A stretch of 64,000 nucleotides of DNA from an uncultured Bacteroidales bacterium (GTDB lineage: Bacteria > Bacteroidota > Bacteroidia > Bacteroidales > Paludibacteraceae). This document shows, piece after piece, positions 42,666 to 52,113 of the stretch. The translations under genes were made by a program, and so were the position numbers. The stretch covers positions 108,628 to 172,627 of the forward strand of contig CACZZL010000005.1 of assembly GCA_902785605.1 (NCBI GenBank). The letters run 5' to 3'. Position 1 is the first letter of the stretch; each line of letters starts with the position of its first letter. Under the pieces are notes generated by a model that was not told the origin of the DNA, searched no databases, and saw only the letters and a program-made list of their open reading frames with translations.

Positions 42666-44315
42666 TTACTTATATAAGTACCGCTTGATCGAGCGCTTGG
42701 GAGTTTTTTCAAACTCGGAAGCAACTAATTCTATTGCACTGATTTGGCTATAAGCCGGCAGATTCTTGTTAACGGCAACACGGTTCTCTTCCATTACTTG
42801 GGTAAGGGTCTTGGTGCCCATCAGTTTCTTGCCTTCATTGGAAGTGTCCGGGAAGACGAGTGCCACCAGTTTGTGATCGCGGTCCACTACGATGGACTCA
42901 ATCACGCACGGCATCGAGTTCAGTTTGTCCTCCAACTCCTCGGGATAGATATTCTGACCCGAAGGACCGAGAATCATGTTCTTCGAACGGCCGTGGATAT
43001 AGATGTTGCCTTTTTTGTCCAGTACGCCGAGGTCACCGGTGCGCATCCAACCGTCTTCGGTGAATACCGCCTTGGTGGCTTCTTCGTTCTTATAATAACC
43101 CTTCATCACGTTGATACCCTTTACTTGGATCTCACCGTCTTTGGAGGTCGGGTCTTCCGAATCAATACGGACGTGACATTGCGGCAGTTCCTTACCACAG
43201 CTGTGGAATGCGTACGCCCACCAATCTTCGTAACTGATCAGCGGACCGCACTCGGTCATGCCGTAACCTACGCAGTATTGGAACTTGATGTCATGGAGCA
43301 CTTGCTCTACTTCGCCGTTGAGCGCTGCACCTCCGATGATCAAATAGCGGAGTTGGCCACCGAAGGTCTTATCCAAGCCTTCTTTCACCTTACCGCGGAT
43401 GATCTTATTCAGAAGCGGAGTCTTCCACATGATCTTCGCCAAAGGACTGCTGATCTTCGGCAGCACACCTTTCTTGATGATCTTCTCAACAACCAAAGGT
43501 ACGGTCAAGATCATGAACGGTCTTACTTGTGCAAATGCCTTCATCAAAACCGTCGGAGTCGGTGCTTGGGTGAGGAAATAAACCTCTGCACCGTCACATA
43601 CCTGATACAGGAACTCGAACATCAAACCGAACATATGTGCGACCGGCAGCATGGAGAGCACCTTGTCACCCGGTTTGTGAGGAATACGCTGACAAGCGAA
43701 CTCTACATTACCGCTCAAGTTCATGTGCGTCAGCATAACACCCTTCGGGTTGCCGGTAGAACCGGACGTGTAGTTGATAACAGCCAGTTCGTCGTAGTTA
43801 TCGGTCGGGTAGTGGACATCGCTTACTTTAACACCGTTCGGATAAGCTTTTGCGAACGCTGCGTCCACACCTTCAAATGCCTTGCGTACTTTGTCATCAG
43901 CGTCCACAATCGTCATGTCGTCCATGAACAAGGTCGCTTTCAGACCTTTCATTTGCGTGGTGTCAATCTTCTTCTTTACGTTCGGGCCTACATAGAGCAA
44001 AATAGCCTCTGAGTGGTCCACCAACGAGTAGATACCTTCTGCGGTGAAGTCCGGAAGAATACTAACAACTACTGCTTTATACGTCTCAACCGCCAAAAAT
44101 AACAAACCCCAGTTCGCGCAGTTACGACCGCAGAGAGCAATCTTATCGCCCTCTTTGATGCCTAACTCACGCCATGTAACATGTAGTTTTTCAATCTCCG
44201 AAGCTAATTCGGCATACGTATATGAATTGACGCCGTCAAGATCTTTCATTGCAAGACGATCCCAATGGGTATTCATCGTTTCTTGCAAAAAAGACAAGTA
44301 GTGTTTTGTTGCCAT
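42666..44315 (-). CDS. AMP-forming acyl-CoA synthetase, TetR-linked copy
   Basis: A 549-residue ANL-superfamily ligase, a paralogue of the 40789-42429 gene. Motifs: VINYTSGSTGNPKGVMLTH, YGMTECGPLIS, GWMRTGDLGVLDKKGN and the C-terminal KTPKRSIKRYLYK that matches the other copy almost letter for letter. It should form acyl-CoA from a fatty acid, ATP and CoA. Its promoter has a good -7 box (44344-44351) but no TTG -33 box; a 20-bp inverted repeat lies there instead, and a tetR gene sits 78 bp upstream on the same strand. This suggests regulated expression, perhaps by an acyl-CoA ligand. Confidence 0.9.
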   Translation of the reverse strand: MATKHYLSFLQETMNTHWDRLAMKDLDGVNSYTYAELASEIEKLHVTWRELGIKEGDKIALCGRNCANWGLLFLAVETYKAVVVSILPDFTAEGIYSLVDHSEAILLYVGPNVKKKIDTTQMKGLKATLFMDDMTIVDADDKVRKAFEGVDAAFAKAYPNGVKVSDVHYPTDNYDELAVINYTSGSTGNPKGVMLTHMNLSGNVEFACQRIPHKPGDKVLSMLPVAHMFGLMFEFLYQVCDGAEVYFLTQAPTPTVLMKAFAQVRPFMILTVPLVVEKIIKKGVLPKISSPLAKIMWKTPLLNKIIRGKVKEGLDKTFGGQLRYLIIGGAALNGEVEQVLHDIKFQYCVGYGMTECGPLISYEDWWAYAFHSCGKELPQCHVRIDSEDPTSKDGEIQVKGINVMKGYYKNEEATKAVFTEDGWMRTGDLGVLDKKGNIYIHGRSKNMILGPSGQNIYPEELEDKLNSMPCVIESIVVDRDHKLVALVFPDTSNEGKKLMGTKTLTQVMEENRVAVNKNLPAYSQISAIELVASEFEKTPKRSIKRYLYK

Positions 44316-44343
44316 AAATTACCTTTGTTTTCAAATCCAACTG

Positions 44344-44380
44344 CAAAGATACAGCTTTTATTTCGAATACTCGTTCGAAA
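44344..44380 (-). promoter_or_regulatory. Acyl-CoA ligase 2 promoter with probable TetR operator
   Basis: The -7 box is TATCTTTG on the minus strand (44344-44351). TTTCGAA, 6 nt, TTCGAAA (44361-44380) is a perfect inverted repeat over the -33 position. The tetR stop is at 44394. Binding by that regulator is inferred from proximity and symmetry. Confidence 0.65.
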
Positions 44381-44393
44381 AGTGTATTTTTTT

Positions 44394-44984
44394 TTATTTT
44401 TTTAGCAATTTGTGAAATTCTGAATATGTTTTTTCTAATAATGAAAAGTCCATCTGCGTTTGACCGAGTCCGTTGTCGTATGTATCCTTGATATGCGTGC
44501 ACATGAGCGCTATCTGATCTCGGTCTATATCCCGACGTATCTTATCGGCACGCTGGTCGTTATAAATCGCCTTGCGCCATAACTCCAGTTCCTTGAGCGC
44601 CAGACGTTGTGCTTTGCGGTGCAGGGAAGGGAACTTACTATAGGCGGTGAACATGAGGTTATTGACATTGCTGGTGTTGATGGCTTTGTTGTCAAAGGTC
44701 AGCAACGCTTCTTCCAGACTGCGCAGATACGTCATCATGGTAGCAATCATTTCGTCCACTCCGCCGTTCTCCGGCATGGTGTTGAGAGCACGTTGTTTGG
44801 GCTCCAGAAAATAGCGCTCCATGCAGGTAAGAAAGATCTCGTCCTGATCCTTGAAATAGTAATAGAGCGTCCCGCGTCCCATGTCCAACGCGAACTGCAG
44901 ATCGGTGATGCTCACGTTCTGATAGCCCTTGGTGGCATACAACTCCATGGATTTGCGGATGATATATTCTTTCCTGTCTTTCAT
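44394..44984 (-). CDS. TetR/AcrR family transcriptional regulator
   Basis: A 196-residue regulator. The N-terminal helix-turn-helix reads IIRKSMELYATKGYQNVSITDLQFALDMGRGTLYYYFKDQDE (residues about 8-49; the recognition helix is around GRGTLYYYF). The C-terminal ligand domain is divergent. It is the last gene of the minus-strand run beginning near 51958 and lies directly upstream of the acyl-CoA ligase 2 promoter with its inverted repeat. A FadR-like role sensing fatty acids or acyl-CoA is a reasonable inference. No separate promoter was seen in the 12 bp before it. Confidence 0.92.
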   Translation of the reverse strand: MKDRKEYIIRKSMELYATKGYQNVSITDLQFALDMGRGTLYYYFKDQDEIFLTCMERYFLEPKQRALNTMPENGGVDEMIATMMTYLRSLEEALLTFDNKAINTSNVNNLMFTAYSKFPSLHRKAQRLALKELELWRKAIYNDQRADKIRRDIDRDQIALMCTHIKDTYDNGLGQTQMDFSLLEKTYSEFHKLLKK

Positions 44985-44996
44985 TTCAAACCTGAA

Positions 44997-46883
44997 TTAG
45001 AAACGGGCGGTGAGGCCGATTCTTCCTTGTGCACCGGGCATGAGGACCGCTCCGTAGTCATAATAATGACGGTTGGTCATGTTGGTGCACTCAGCGCTTA
45101 CGCGTACATGCGCAAGTTCTATATATATACTGCCGTCCAGCAACAGCACCGGTTCAAATACATTACCGGCTGTGCCGTGTATATCGACATACGTTCCCAT
45201 GCGATCTTGCCATCTCAGGCTCCAGTTGGCCCCGACACGTCCTTTGGACCATACATAGATTCCGTGGTCGATGTGCAGCGTCACTTTGTGACGCAGGTAG
45301 TCCAGATAATTGCTCTTGGCGGTGACCACGTCCAACGACAGGTTCGTGTAAGCATAACTCACAGCCACCTCTCTCAACCACTCATTGTAGTGATACTGTA
45401 CGTCCGCTTCTACGCCGAACGTGTTCACTTTGTTGCGGTTGGTGGCATGGAACAGGCTGTCGGTCTCATTGTATGTCCAATCAATGATGTTTTCTCCCCA
45501 TCGGTAATACACATCACCGCGGATACGCAGACTGCCTGCTTGCTCCCACTTCCATTCGTATTGGGCACCCGCTGTCACTTGCCACGCTTTCTCTGCCTGG
45601 AGGTCCGAGCTGCCGCGTTGCACACCTGCCTTGTAATACATATCCGTCCAAGTCGGCATACGCAGCGAACGGTTCGCACTCACATAGACCATTCCTCTCT
45701 TGGGAAAATGATACCCGATATGAGCGGCTCCCGAACCGTACCAGCCACACCAACTATTGTAATGACCGGCTGCGCTGATGGAGGCATCCAAGGCCGGCAA
45801 TGCTTGCCAATGGAACTGCTGTTTCGCGCGTAGCGTCACTTGCCAGCGGTTGTGCTCTCCCATGTTCGTGGACCGAATGAACTCATCCCTGAACTCCGCT
45901 CCCAACGAGGTGGTGCCTATCTTGTTTGAGTGATACGTCGCCTCCACGGTTGCTTGTGTGTTATGCGTCCAGTGACGGTTGCTTACTGTTCCCCGATGCC
46001 ACTCGTAGCGGTCGTACTGACCGCGGTAGGCTACTGTTGTATGGAGGCACCACTGTCCGAGCGGTATAGAAGCCCGAATGCCGGCAAACATCGTTCGAGT
46101 GGCATCGAACTGGTCCGTACTCGCATAGCCGTAACCCGTTCCGAGACCTGCATCTTTGTATTGGGCACCCGCCTGGGCATCGATCAACCCTCTCCAGTTG
46201 GTCCGCACGTATAGGGTCGCCAACTGATAATCGGTGTGTCGCAGCGCTTCTTGTTCCTTGGTATCATTCGTCGGGGCGTAGTACCCGTCACTTCGTGCAT
46301 ACTCTGCCGAACAATGCACGTTGGTGGCACCTCTGTGCCAACTGCCGGCAAACACAGGATTTGCTTCTCCGTTCGTTCCGGCGTTCATCTGCAGCGTGTA
46401 TTCGTCCTGTGCTACATCGCGCTTGGTGACGATATTAATTGCACCGGTCAGTGCTCCCGTCCTATCCGCTTCCGCTCCTTGCAGAACCTCAATCCGCTCA
46501 ATCAGTGCTATCGAGACGGGGATGTTCATTGCGTAGTGACCTGTCTGCGCGTCCGCTAACGGTACGCCGTTCAGCAACACTACTACCTGGTCAAACGTAC
46601 CGCCGCGTAGACTGATATCGTTCTGCGCGTTGCTCGCACCGCGTGATCGCACATCGATGCTCGGCAAATAGGCCAGCACCTCTGCTACATTGGTCACCGG
46701 CAAGGCGGCGATCTGCTCGTGGTTCAGTTCGGCTACTTTGGTGTAGGAACGTCCGAAATCGTCACTGAGAACCACTATTTCTTCTATCTCAAACGGTGAT
46801 TGAGCATGCGTCCAAGGAACACAAACTGCGGTACACAGCACACAACTCAGTACAAACCGCTTAATGCTCACTTTTTGCCTCAT
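44997..46883 (-). CDS. TonB-dependent receptor, BtuB/Cir-like
   Basis: A 628-residue receptor with signal peptide (CVLCTAVCVPWTHAQ). The TonB box region FEIEEIVVLSDD precedes a plug with NVAEVLAYLPSIDVRSRGAS, DISLRGGTFDQVVVLLNG and LTGAINIVTKRD. The barrel ends with GAQGRIGLTARF. It lacks the carboxypeptidase-regulatory domain of SusC-type receptors, so it is closer to cobalamin or siderophore receptors; the ligand is unknown. Its start overlaps the patatin gene by 23 bp and tetR follows after 12 bp. Confidence 0.92.
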   Translation of the reverse strand: MRQKVSIKRFVLSCVLCTAVCVPWTHAQSPFEIEEIVVLSDDFGRSYTKVAELNHEQIAALPVTNVAEVLAYLPSIDVRSRGASNAQNDISLRGGTFDQVVVLLNGVPLADAQTGHYAMNIPVSIALIERIEVLQGAEADRTGALTGAINIVTKRDVAQDEYTLQMNAGTNGEANPVFAGSWHRGATNVHCSAEYARSDGYYAPTNDTKEQEALRHTDYQLATLYVRTNWRGLIDAQAGAQYKDAGLGTGYGYASTDQFDATRTMFAGIRASIPLGQWCLHTTVAYRGQYDRYEWHRGTVSNRHWTHNTQATVEATYHSNKIGTTSLGAEFRDEFIRSTNMGEHNRWQVTLRAKQQFHWQALPALDASISAAGHYNSWCGWYGSGAAHIGYHFPKRGMVYVSANRSLRMPTWTDMYYKAGVQRGSSDLQAEKAWQVTAGAQYEWKWEQAGSLRIRGDVYYRWGENIIDWTYNETDSLFHATNRNKVNTFGVEADVQYHYNEWLREVAVSYAYTNLSLDVVTAKSNYLDYLRHKVTLHIDHGIYVWSKGRVGANWSLRWQDRMGTYVDIHGTAGNVFEPVLLLDGSIYIELAHVRVSAECTNMTNRHYYDYGAVLMPGAQGRIGLTARF

Positions 46884-47799
46884 ACGCGTCCAGCGCTTCG
46901 TTCATGATTCGTTTTCCGTCCGCAATGATCTCTTCCGCCTTGTCAAAATCGAAGGTGTTATAGGCATATTGCCGCATCACGGCGTGCACGTCGGGTGGGG
47001 TGAGACGCAGCGAAAGTATGGTGTTCTGCTGAATCTGCATATCGCTCATACGATCCAGCATGCTGATGAAACTGACTTTGCGCTGCAGGTCGTTCGCCCG
47101 GTCTTCCCGTGCTTTATTAATCCGCTTGGTCAACTGTCTTATTTGTGTCTCCAGGGTCTTCGGTACCGGAATACCGCGCGCCACCAGGTCCGCCAGACGG
47201 GTCTCCACATCAATCGGTTCCGGATGTTCCTCCGTGGTCGGCATACTATCCTTGCCGCTGATGTTCATCGCCACCAGCAGATCCCCTTCCGTCCGTTGTA
47301 TGGCGTGCAACGGCAGCGGGTTAAGAATACCGCCGTCAATGAGCAGACGGTGTTCCAATTGCACCGGTTGGAAAAAGAGCGGAATAGAGATAGAAGCACG
47401 CACAGCCTCGAACAAGCTGCCCGAACGGAAAATCACCTCTTCGGTGTTCATCATGTCCGATGCTACGATCGAGCAGGGGATATTGAGTTCTTCGATGGGC
47501 CGGTCCGGCACGATCTTCTGCAACTCGTCAATGATCCGTTTGCCTTTGACCAATGAATTGACACTCAGCAGGTTAATATCCATCATTCGCCAAATGAGCT
47601 GCATGTCCACTTGCAGAAACCACTCTTTGGCCTCTTTCAACTGTCCTGCGGCATACATACCTGCGATGATCGACCCCATAGAGCAACCGGCTATACTGGT
47701 AATCGTATAGCCGCGTTCCTCCAAGGCCTCTATCGCTCCGATGTGCGCCAAACCGCGTGCGCCGCCTGAACCCAAGACTAACGCTACATTCTTTCCCAT
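46861..47799 (-). CDS. Patatin-like phospholipase
   Basis: A 312-residue RssA/patatin-family protein. The oxyanion motif is GSGGARGLAH (residues 10-19), the nucleophile is the serine of GCSMG (38-42), and the catalytic aspartate is in LIDGGILNPLP near residue 153. There is no signal peptide, so it is probably cytoplasmic or membrane-associated. It would hydrolyse acyl chains from lipids. Its neighbours include a TetR gene and an acyl-CoA ligase, consistent with lipid turnover. Start and gcvT stop share one base. Confidence 0.92.
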   Translation of the reverse strand: MGKNVALVLGSGGARGLAHIGAIEALEERGYTITSIAGCSMGSIIAGMYAAGQLKEAKEWFLQVDMQLIWRMMDINLLSVNSLVKGKRIIDELQKIVPDRPIEELNIPCSIVASDMMNTEEVIFRSGSLFEAVRASISIPLFFQPVQLEHRLLIDGGILNPLPLHAIQRTEGDLLVAMNISGKDSMPTTEEHPEPIDVETRLADLVARGIPVPKTLETQIRQLTKRINKAREDRANDLQRKVSFISMLDRMSDMQIQQNTILSLRLTPPDVHAVMRQYAYNTFDFDKAEEIIADGKRIMNEALDAYEAKSEH

Positions 47800-48884
47800 T
47801 ATACCTCCTTCGCAGGAATGAGTTTCTCGCGAATCTTAATGTAAATGATAGTTTCCTTTTTAGCAAACTCAGTCTTTACATAACCCATGCCGATACCCAC
47901 CTTGGTGTTGGGCAGCATGATGCCGGATGTCACATTACCGATGACGTTTCCCTCTGCATCGCAGATCTCATAGCCATTACGCGGGATCGCACGCTCCAGA
48001 CACTCGAAATGTACCAGTTTGCGCTTCACGCCTTCTGCTTTCTGCTGTTTGAGGAAGTCACGGTCAATGAAATCTTTGGCATCCAGTTTGGTGATCCATC
48101 CCAGACCGGCCTCCAGGGGCGAAGTGGTGTCGTCAATATCGTGACCGTACAGGCAGTACCATTTCTCCAGACGCAGGCTGTCACGGGCACCCAAACCAAT
48201 CGGTGCCAGACCGAACGGCTTGCCTACTTCGAACAGCGCATCCCAGATCTGTTTGCCTTTCTCTGCCGGGAAATAGAGTTCGAATCCGCCTGCTCCGGTG
48301 TAACCGGTGTTACTGAGGATCACACCCGGTACGCCTGCAAAACTCCACTCGCGGAAGGCATAGTAGTCAATCGACTTCAGATCCGCATCGGTCAGCAGTT
48401 GCAGCATTTCGGTTGCTTTCGGACCTTGTACCGCCAATTGACCGTACCGTTCACTCGCGTTCTCCAACTTGAGGTCGGCGTCCGCGAACTTCTCATCCTT
48501 TACCTGATTGACCCAATTCCAATCCTTGTCAATATTGCCTGCATTGACAACCATCAAGTATTTTGTCGTCGAGTACTTGTAGATGATCAAATCGTCCACA
48601 ATGCCGCCTTTGCCGTTCGGCATGCAGGTGTACTGTGCTTTGCCTGCCGGAATAACACTGAGGTCGTTCGTTGTGATATACTGCAGAAAATCCAGCGCCT
48701 TCTCGCCTTTAACCCAGAACTCGCCCATGTGACTGACGTCGAATACGCCCACGCCTTCACGTACGATCATGTGTTCCTGATTGATGCCGGTGGGATATTG
48801 AATCGGCATATTAAAACCTGCAAACTCAGCCATCTTTGCGCCTAACGCAATGTGGATGTCTGTAAACGGAGTTGTTTTTAACAT
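47799..48884 (-). CDS. gcvT: Glycine cleavage system aminomethyltransferase
   Basis: A 361-residue GcvT of normal length. It contains [29 protein letters not shown] (folate-site region, in part), [25 protein letters not shown] and [21 protein letters not shown], all typical of T-protein. It transfers the methylene group of glycine to tetrahydrofolate. gcvH and gcvP are not in the window. It follows pepT, an arrangement also common in other Bacteroidales. The 21-bp gap to pepT is a heptamer array. Confidence 0.96.
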   Translation of the reverse strand: MLKTTPFTDIHIALGAKMAEFAGFNMPIQYPTGINQEHMIVREGVGVFDVSHMGEFWVKGEKALDFLQYITTNDLSVIPAGKAQYTCMPNGKGGIVDDLIIYKYSTTKYLMVVNAGNIDKDWNWVNQVKDEKFADADLKLENASERYGQLAVQGPKATEMLQLLTDADLKSIDYYAFREWSFAGVPGVILSNTGYTGAGGFELYFPAEKGKQIWDALFEVGKPFGLAPIGLGARDSLRLEKWYCLYGHDIDDTTSPLEAGLGWITKLDAKDFIDRDFLKQQKAEGVKRKLVHFECLERAIPRNGYEICDAEGNVIGNVTSGIMLPNTKVGIGMGYVKTEFAKKETIIYIKIREKLIPAKEV

Positions 48885-48891
48885 AATATGT

Positions 48892-48919
48892 TTAATTCTT
48901 AATTCTTAATTTTTAATTT
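48892..48919 (-). repeat. Heptamer array, TTAATTT class, pepT/gcvT junction
   Basis: Units TTAATTC, TTAATTC, TTAATTT, TTAATTT in register. The pepT stop (48906-48908) is inside the array, and the last pepT residues (VKIKN) are encoded by it. Confidence 0.9.
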
Positions 48920-50069
48920 TCACAATCTCGAGAATGACGTCTCGTGCGGCTTCGAGAGATTTGATGGGCAGATACTCGTACCGGCTGTGGAAGTTCTCGC
49001 CGCCTGCGAAGATATTGGGACACGGCAGTCCCTCAAAACTCAGCCGTGCACCGTCCGTACCGCCGCGAATAGGCTTCACTACCGGCGTCACACCGACTGC
49101 CGTCATGGCCTCTTTGGCCAGATCAATGATGTGCATGACCGGTTCGATCTGCTCGCGCATGTTGTAATACTGATCGCGTATCTCAATCTCGGCCGTTCCT
49201 TCACCGAACTCCGTGTTGATCTTACGTACCAGATGCTCCATCTCGCGTTTGCGGTACTCGAACTGCGTGCGGTCGTGGTCACGGATGATATAATTGAGGG
49301 TCGTCTCTTCCACCGTGCCGTTCATGCCGATCAGGTGATAGAACCCTTCGTAACCTTGCGTATGCTCCGGGGTCTGGAACCGCGGCAGCATAACTGCCAA
49401 CTGGTACGCGATGCGCATCGAGTTACGCATCTTGTGGTACGCCGTGCCCGGATGCACATTCAGACCGTGCACTTTGATTTTGCAATAAGCGGCGTTGAAG
49501 TTCTCATACTCCAACTCACCAATCGCACCGCCGTCCATCGTATACGCCCAATTGGCACCGAACGCTTGCACGTCAAAATGATCCGCTCCCTGACCGATCT
49601 CCTCGTCCGGCGTGAAACCGATACGCACCTTGCCGTGTCGGATCTCCGGATGAGCTATCAGGTACTCACAAGCTGTTACGATCTCAGCGATACCGGCTTT
49701 GTCATCGGCACCCAGCAAGGTCGTTGTGTCCGTCACGATCACATCCTGCCCGGCGTAGCGCGCATCGATATAATCGCGCTCTTCTGCCTTCACAATGCTC
49801 GCCTTCACATGTCTCCCGCTCGCGTCCGGACTCGTGTCCATGTGCGCAATGAATCCGATAACAGGGTGACCCTCTTCTGTCGCCGGAAGAGTAGCCATAA
49901 TATACCCGTTCTCATCCAGCGTCACCTCGCTTAACCCGATCTGTTTCAACTCGTCCGCCAGATAGCGGGCAAACTCCATCTGCCCGGGCGTGGACGGGGT
50001 CATGCCGGTGTTCTCATCGCTCGTCGTGCAGAACGAAACGTATTTCAAAAAACGATCTACGATATTCAT
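48906..50069 (-). CDS. pepT: Tripeptidase (peptidase T)
   Basis: A 387-residue M20-family metallopeptidase, slightly shorter than the usual 400-410. Metal-binding motifs: [37 protein letters not shown] (catalytic glutamate), YTMDGG, and [14 protein letters not shown] near the C-terminus. It removes N-terminal residues from tripeptides in the cytoplasm. The C-terminus KIKN and stop are supplied by a tandem array, so the natural end may have been replaced. It lies 1 bp after the small lipoprotein gene. Confidence 0.95.
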   Translation of the reverse strand: MNIVDRFLKYVSFCTTSDENTGMTPSTPGQMEFARYLADELKQIGLSEVTLDENGYIMATLPATEEGHPVIGFIAHMDTSPDASGRHVKASIVKAEERDYIDARYAGQDVIVTDTTTLLGADDKAGIAEIVTACEYLIAHPEIRHGKVRIGFTPDEEIGQGADHFDVQAFGANWAYTMDGGAIGELEYENFNAAYCKIKVHGLNVHPGTAYHKMRNSMRIAYQLAVMLPRFQTPEHTQGYEGFYHLIGMNGTVEETTLNYIIRDHDRTQFEYRKREMEHLVRKINTEFGEGTAEIEIRDQYYNMREQIEPVMHIIDLAKEAMTAVGVTPVVKPIRGGTDGARLSFEGLPCPNIFAGGENFHSRYEYLPIKSLEAARDVILEIVKIKN

Positions 50070-50070
50070 C

Positions 50071-50586
50071 TTATTTGTTTCCGAAAAGGCTCAGCAAGTT
50101 ACTGATTGAACCGGCGTATTGGGACGCAGTGTTCAGATAGCCGGCTGTCGTGTTAGCCGCATTCTGCGTCTGCGTGGTGGCAGCTTGTACGTTCTCGTTG
50201 TTCTTAACCATATCCACCAGACTGTTGGTTACGGTCTGTACGTTGTTCTGGTTCACCAGACCCAGCGAGGAAGCAATCATGCCCTTACCGAAATCTTTGA
50301 GATACGTTGTGTTCTTGTAGTTCTCCTTCAGACCCTGACAGCTGGAGAGCAGCGAAATGGTGTTCATCGCGTTCTGCATGTTCGTGTAGTCGTACTTGCC
50401 GTCTGCTTTGTACTGCGCGTACAAGGCCTGCAAAGCCGTGCCGGCACCTTGACCGGAAGTCAAAGCGCTGTTGGTCGTTGTTGTCGTGGTGGTTGTGGTA
50501 GTTGCAGGAGCGCTGGCTCCGTTTTTCATGAATCCGCAGCCGGTCAACATAGCAACCGCAACTGCTAAAAGAATGCTTTTTTTCAT
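50071..50586 (-). CDS. Small lipoprotein with polythreonine stretch
   Basis: A 171-residue lipoprotein ([17 protein letters not shown] lipobox). After the lipid anchor the linker contains ten consecutive threonines (about residues 29-38) encoded by a run of AC-starting codons, a potential slippage site. The mature domain is helical, with [23 protein letters not shown], and rich in Asn, Gln and Thr ([19 protein letters not shown]). I recognise no named family with certainty. It overlaps the dehydrogenase gene by 4 bp and lies 1 bp before pepT. Confidence 0.8.
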   Translation of the reverse strand: MKKSILLAVAVAMLTGCGFMKNGASAPATTTTTTTTTTNSALTSGQGAGTALQALYAQYKADGKYDYTNMQNAMNTISLLSSCQGLKENYKNTTYLKDFGKGMIASSLGLVNQNNVQTVTNSLVDMVKNNENVQAATTQTQNAANTTAGYLNTASQYAGSISNLLSLFGNK

Positions 50587-51521
50587 AATACTATATTCAT
50601 TTTGTTATTATCATTTGCTTCAAAGGCCAAAATATTGTCCGTCACACACTCACACATAGCGATGCGTCCTTCCCAAGTACCGGTTCCGGTATGCGGACTG
50701 AGCACCACATTCGGCAGTGTGAGCAACTCTTGACTGATCTGCGGCTCGTGCTCATACACATCGAGTGCCGCACCGGCAATGATGCCGTTCTGGAGCGCTT
50801 CGACCAACGCCTGCTCATCCACATGCGCGCCGCGGGCGGTATTGACCAGGAACGCTGTCCGTTTCATCATGCCGAACTCCGGCTTGCCGATGATATGATG
50901 CACTTCCGGGGTGTAGGGTAGGTTCAGACTCAAGAAATCACTGTCTTGCAGCAAGGTCTGAAAATCCACGTACCGTGCCTCCACTCCTTCACTCTTTAAC
51001 TCCTTCATTCGTTCACTCGTTAACTCGTGCCGGTTGTGATAAAGAATCCGCATTCCGGATGCTTTGGCTCGGCGCGCCAGCGCCTGACCGATGCGTCCCA
51101 TGCCCAATATACCGAGTGTCTTGCCGTACAACGAATGACTGAGGTTGTTCATGACGGCCATCGGTTGACCGGTCCCGTTTCGTAGCGCACGGTCGAACTC
51201 ACTCACCCGTCTGGCTACATCAATCAGCAGCGCAAAAGCCAACTCTGCCGTCGGCTCAATCACCGGTTGGGGGGTGTTGGTTACCCGGATACCGCGTTCA
51301 CGGCAGGCTTCCGGATCAATGTTGTTATACCCGGCACCGAAATTGGCAATCAACTTCAACTTCGGCATCGAATCCATCAGCTCACGCCCCACACGGTAAT
51401 CGAACGTGCTCACCAGCACGTCCGCTTCGGAACAATCATCCCGATCCAGCAACCGAAAATCGTGCCCGGCCAGCCGTTTGAAACCTTTGGCAGGAAGCGC
51501 TGTGGTAAATGCAATGATCAT
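50583..51521 (-). CDS. NAD-dependent D-2-hydroxyacid dehydrogenase
   Basis: A 312-residue enzyme. The NAD-binding motif is LGILGMGRIGQALARRAKA, the substrate arginine lies in FLVNTARGAHVDEQALVEAL, the glutamate in DVYEHEPQ, and the histidine in VVLSPHTGTGT. FGAGYNNIDPEACRERGI is the hinge entry. The family reduces 2-keto acids such as hydroxypyruvate, glyoxylate or pyruvate; the substrate here is not determined. A 48-bp array of 8-bp units (50983-51030) adds the peptide ELTSERMKELKSEGVEA between the dinucleotide motif and the next strand, where the family normally has a shorter loop. Confidence 0.92.
   Translation of the reverse strand: MIIAFTTALPAKGFKRLAGHDFRLLDRDDCSEADVLVSTFDYRVGRELMDSMPKLKLIANFGAGYNNIDPEACRERGIRVTNTPQPVIEPTAELAFALLIDVARRVSEFDRALRNGTGQPMAVMNNLSHSLYGKTLGILGMGRIGQALARRAKASGMRILYHNRHELTSERMKELKSEGVEARYVDFQTLLQDSDFLSLNLPYTPEVHHIIGKPEFGMMKRTAFLVNTARGAHVDEQALVEALQNGIIAGAALDVYEHEPQISQELLTLPNVVLSPHTGTGTWEGRIAMCECVTDNILAFEANDNNKMNIVL
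50983..51030 (-). repeat. 8-bp tandem array, ACTCsTTm class, 6 units (in dehydrogenase)
   Basis: Units ACTCCTTC, ACTCTTTA, ACTCCTTC, ATTCGTTC, ACTCGTTA, ACTCGTGC. Total 48 bp, in frame. Confidence 0.85.
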
Positions 51522-51529
51522 ACCTGCAC

Positions 51530-51958
51530 TTATTCAATAGCGTTCAGCAGACGGCGTGCGTTCTCTTCACGGGCAGCGGCCATGATCAGGAACAGGTCCA
51601 CTATAGCCCAAATTCCGAAACCGCCGCAGGTCAGCAGTTTAATCACGCCCAACGATGTTTGACCTACATAGAAACGGTCAATACCCAACTCGCCTACGAA
51701 CAACGAAAGGAGCAGCGCAATCAGCGGATCTTTGTACGAGATCGAATACGCTTCACTCCATTTGTTCTCGTCAATATACAGGAGCTGCTCACGGATAGCG
51801 GTAATCTGATCCTCCGGGAACTTGTCATTGTGACTGAGGAAGAACATGTTTACCTTGCTGGCATTGTAACTCTCATACGTGCGGTAGAACGGGGTGCCGC
51901 AGTTCGAACAAAACTTACTGTCATCGGCCATGATTTGACCGCAATTCGGACATTTCAT
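51530..51958 (-). CDS. Zinc-ribbon TM2-domain protein
   Basis: A 142-residue protein read from ATG at 51958 (MKCPNCGQIMADD); an earlier in-frame ATG overlaps the promoter. A zinc ribbon (CPNCG and CSNCGTPF) is followed by a linker and a TM2 domain with two membrane helices (ALLLSLFVGELGIDRFYVGQ, then TCGGFGIWAIVDLFLIM). TM2 proteins are found across bacteria with no settled function. It is the first gene of the 51958-44394 run, from the promoter at 51983-52013. Confidence 0.9.
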   Translation of the reverse strand: MKCPNCGQIMADDSKFCSNCGTPFYRTYESYNASKVNMFFLSHNDKFPEDQITAIREQLLYIDENKWSEAYSISYKDPLIALLLSLFVGELGIDRFYVGQTSLGVIKLLTCGGFGIWAIVDLFLIMAAAREENARRLLNAIE

Positions 51959-51982
51959 AGGAGTATAATTTAAAAATTTGCG

Positions 51983-52013
51983 CAAAGTTACTAAAAATTT
52001 TTCATATACGCAA
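51983..52013 (-). promoter_or_regulatory. Promoter of the TM2 gene run
   Basis: Minus strand TTGCGTAT and TAACTTTG with 27-nt TTGC-to-TTTG spacing. It is divergent from the RluA promoter. Confidence 0.83.
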
Positions 52014-52059
52014 GCGCGCACGCAAAAATCTTTCTTTTTTTAGAAAAGAACGGCAAAAA

Positions 52060-52091
52060 TTTGCACATGTGCAAAAAAAGCAGTACTTTTG
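52060..52091 (+). promoter_or_regulatory. Promoter of the RluA-type gene
   Basis: TTTGCACATGTGCAAA (52060-52075) is a perfect palindrome over the -33 region, then AAAAAGCAGTAC and TACTTTTG (52084-52091). Near-copy of the hppA promoter. Confidence 0.85.
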
Positions 52092-52113
52092 CAGCGCAAA
52101 AGAGTCAGACGAC

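Noticed and set aside
42744-44012. 422-codon plus-strand frame opposite acyl-CoA ligase 2
   Set aside because: His/Arg-rich antisense shadow; the minus-strand gene has all ANL motifs.
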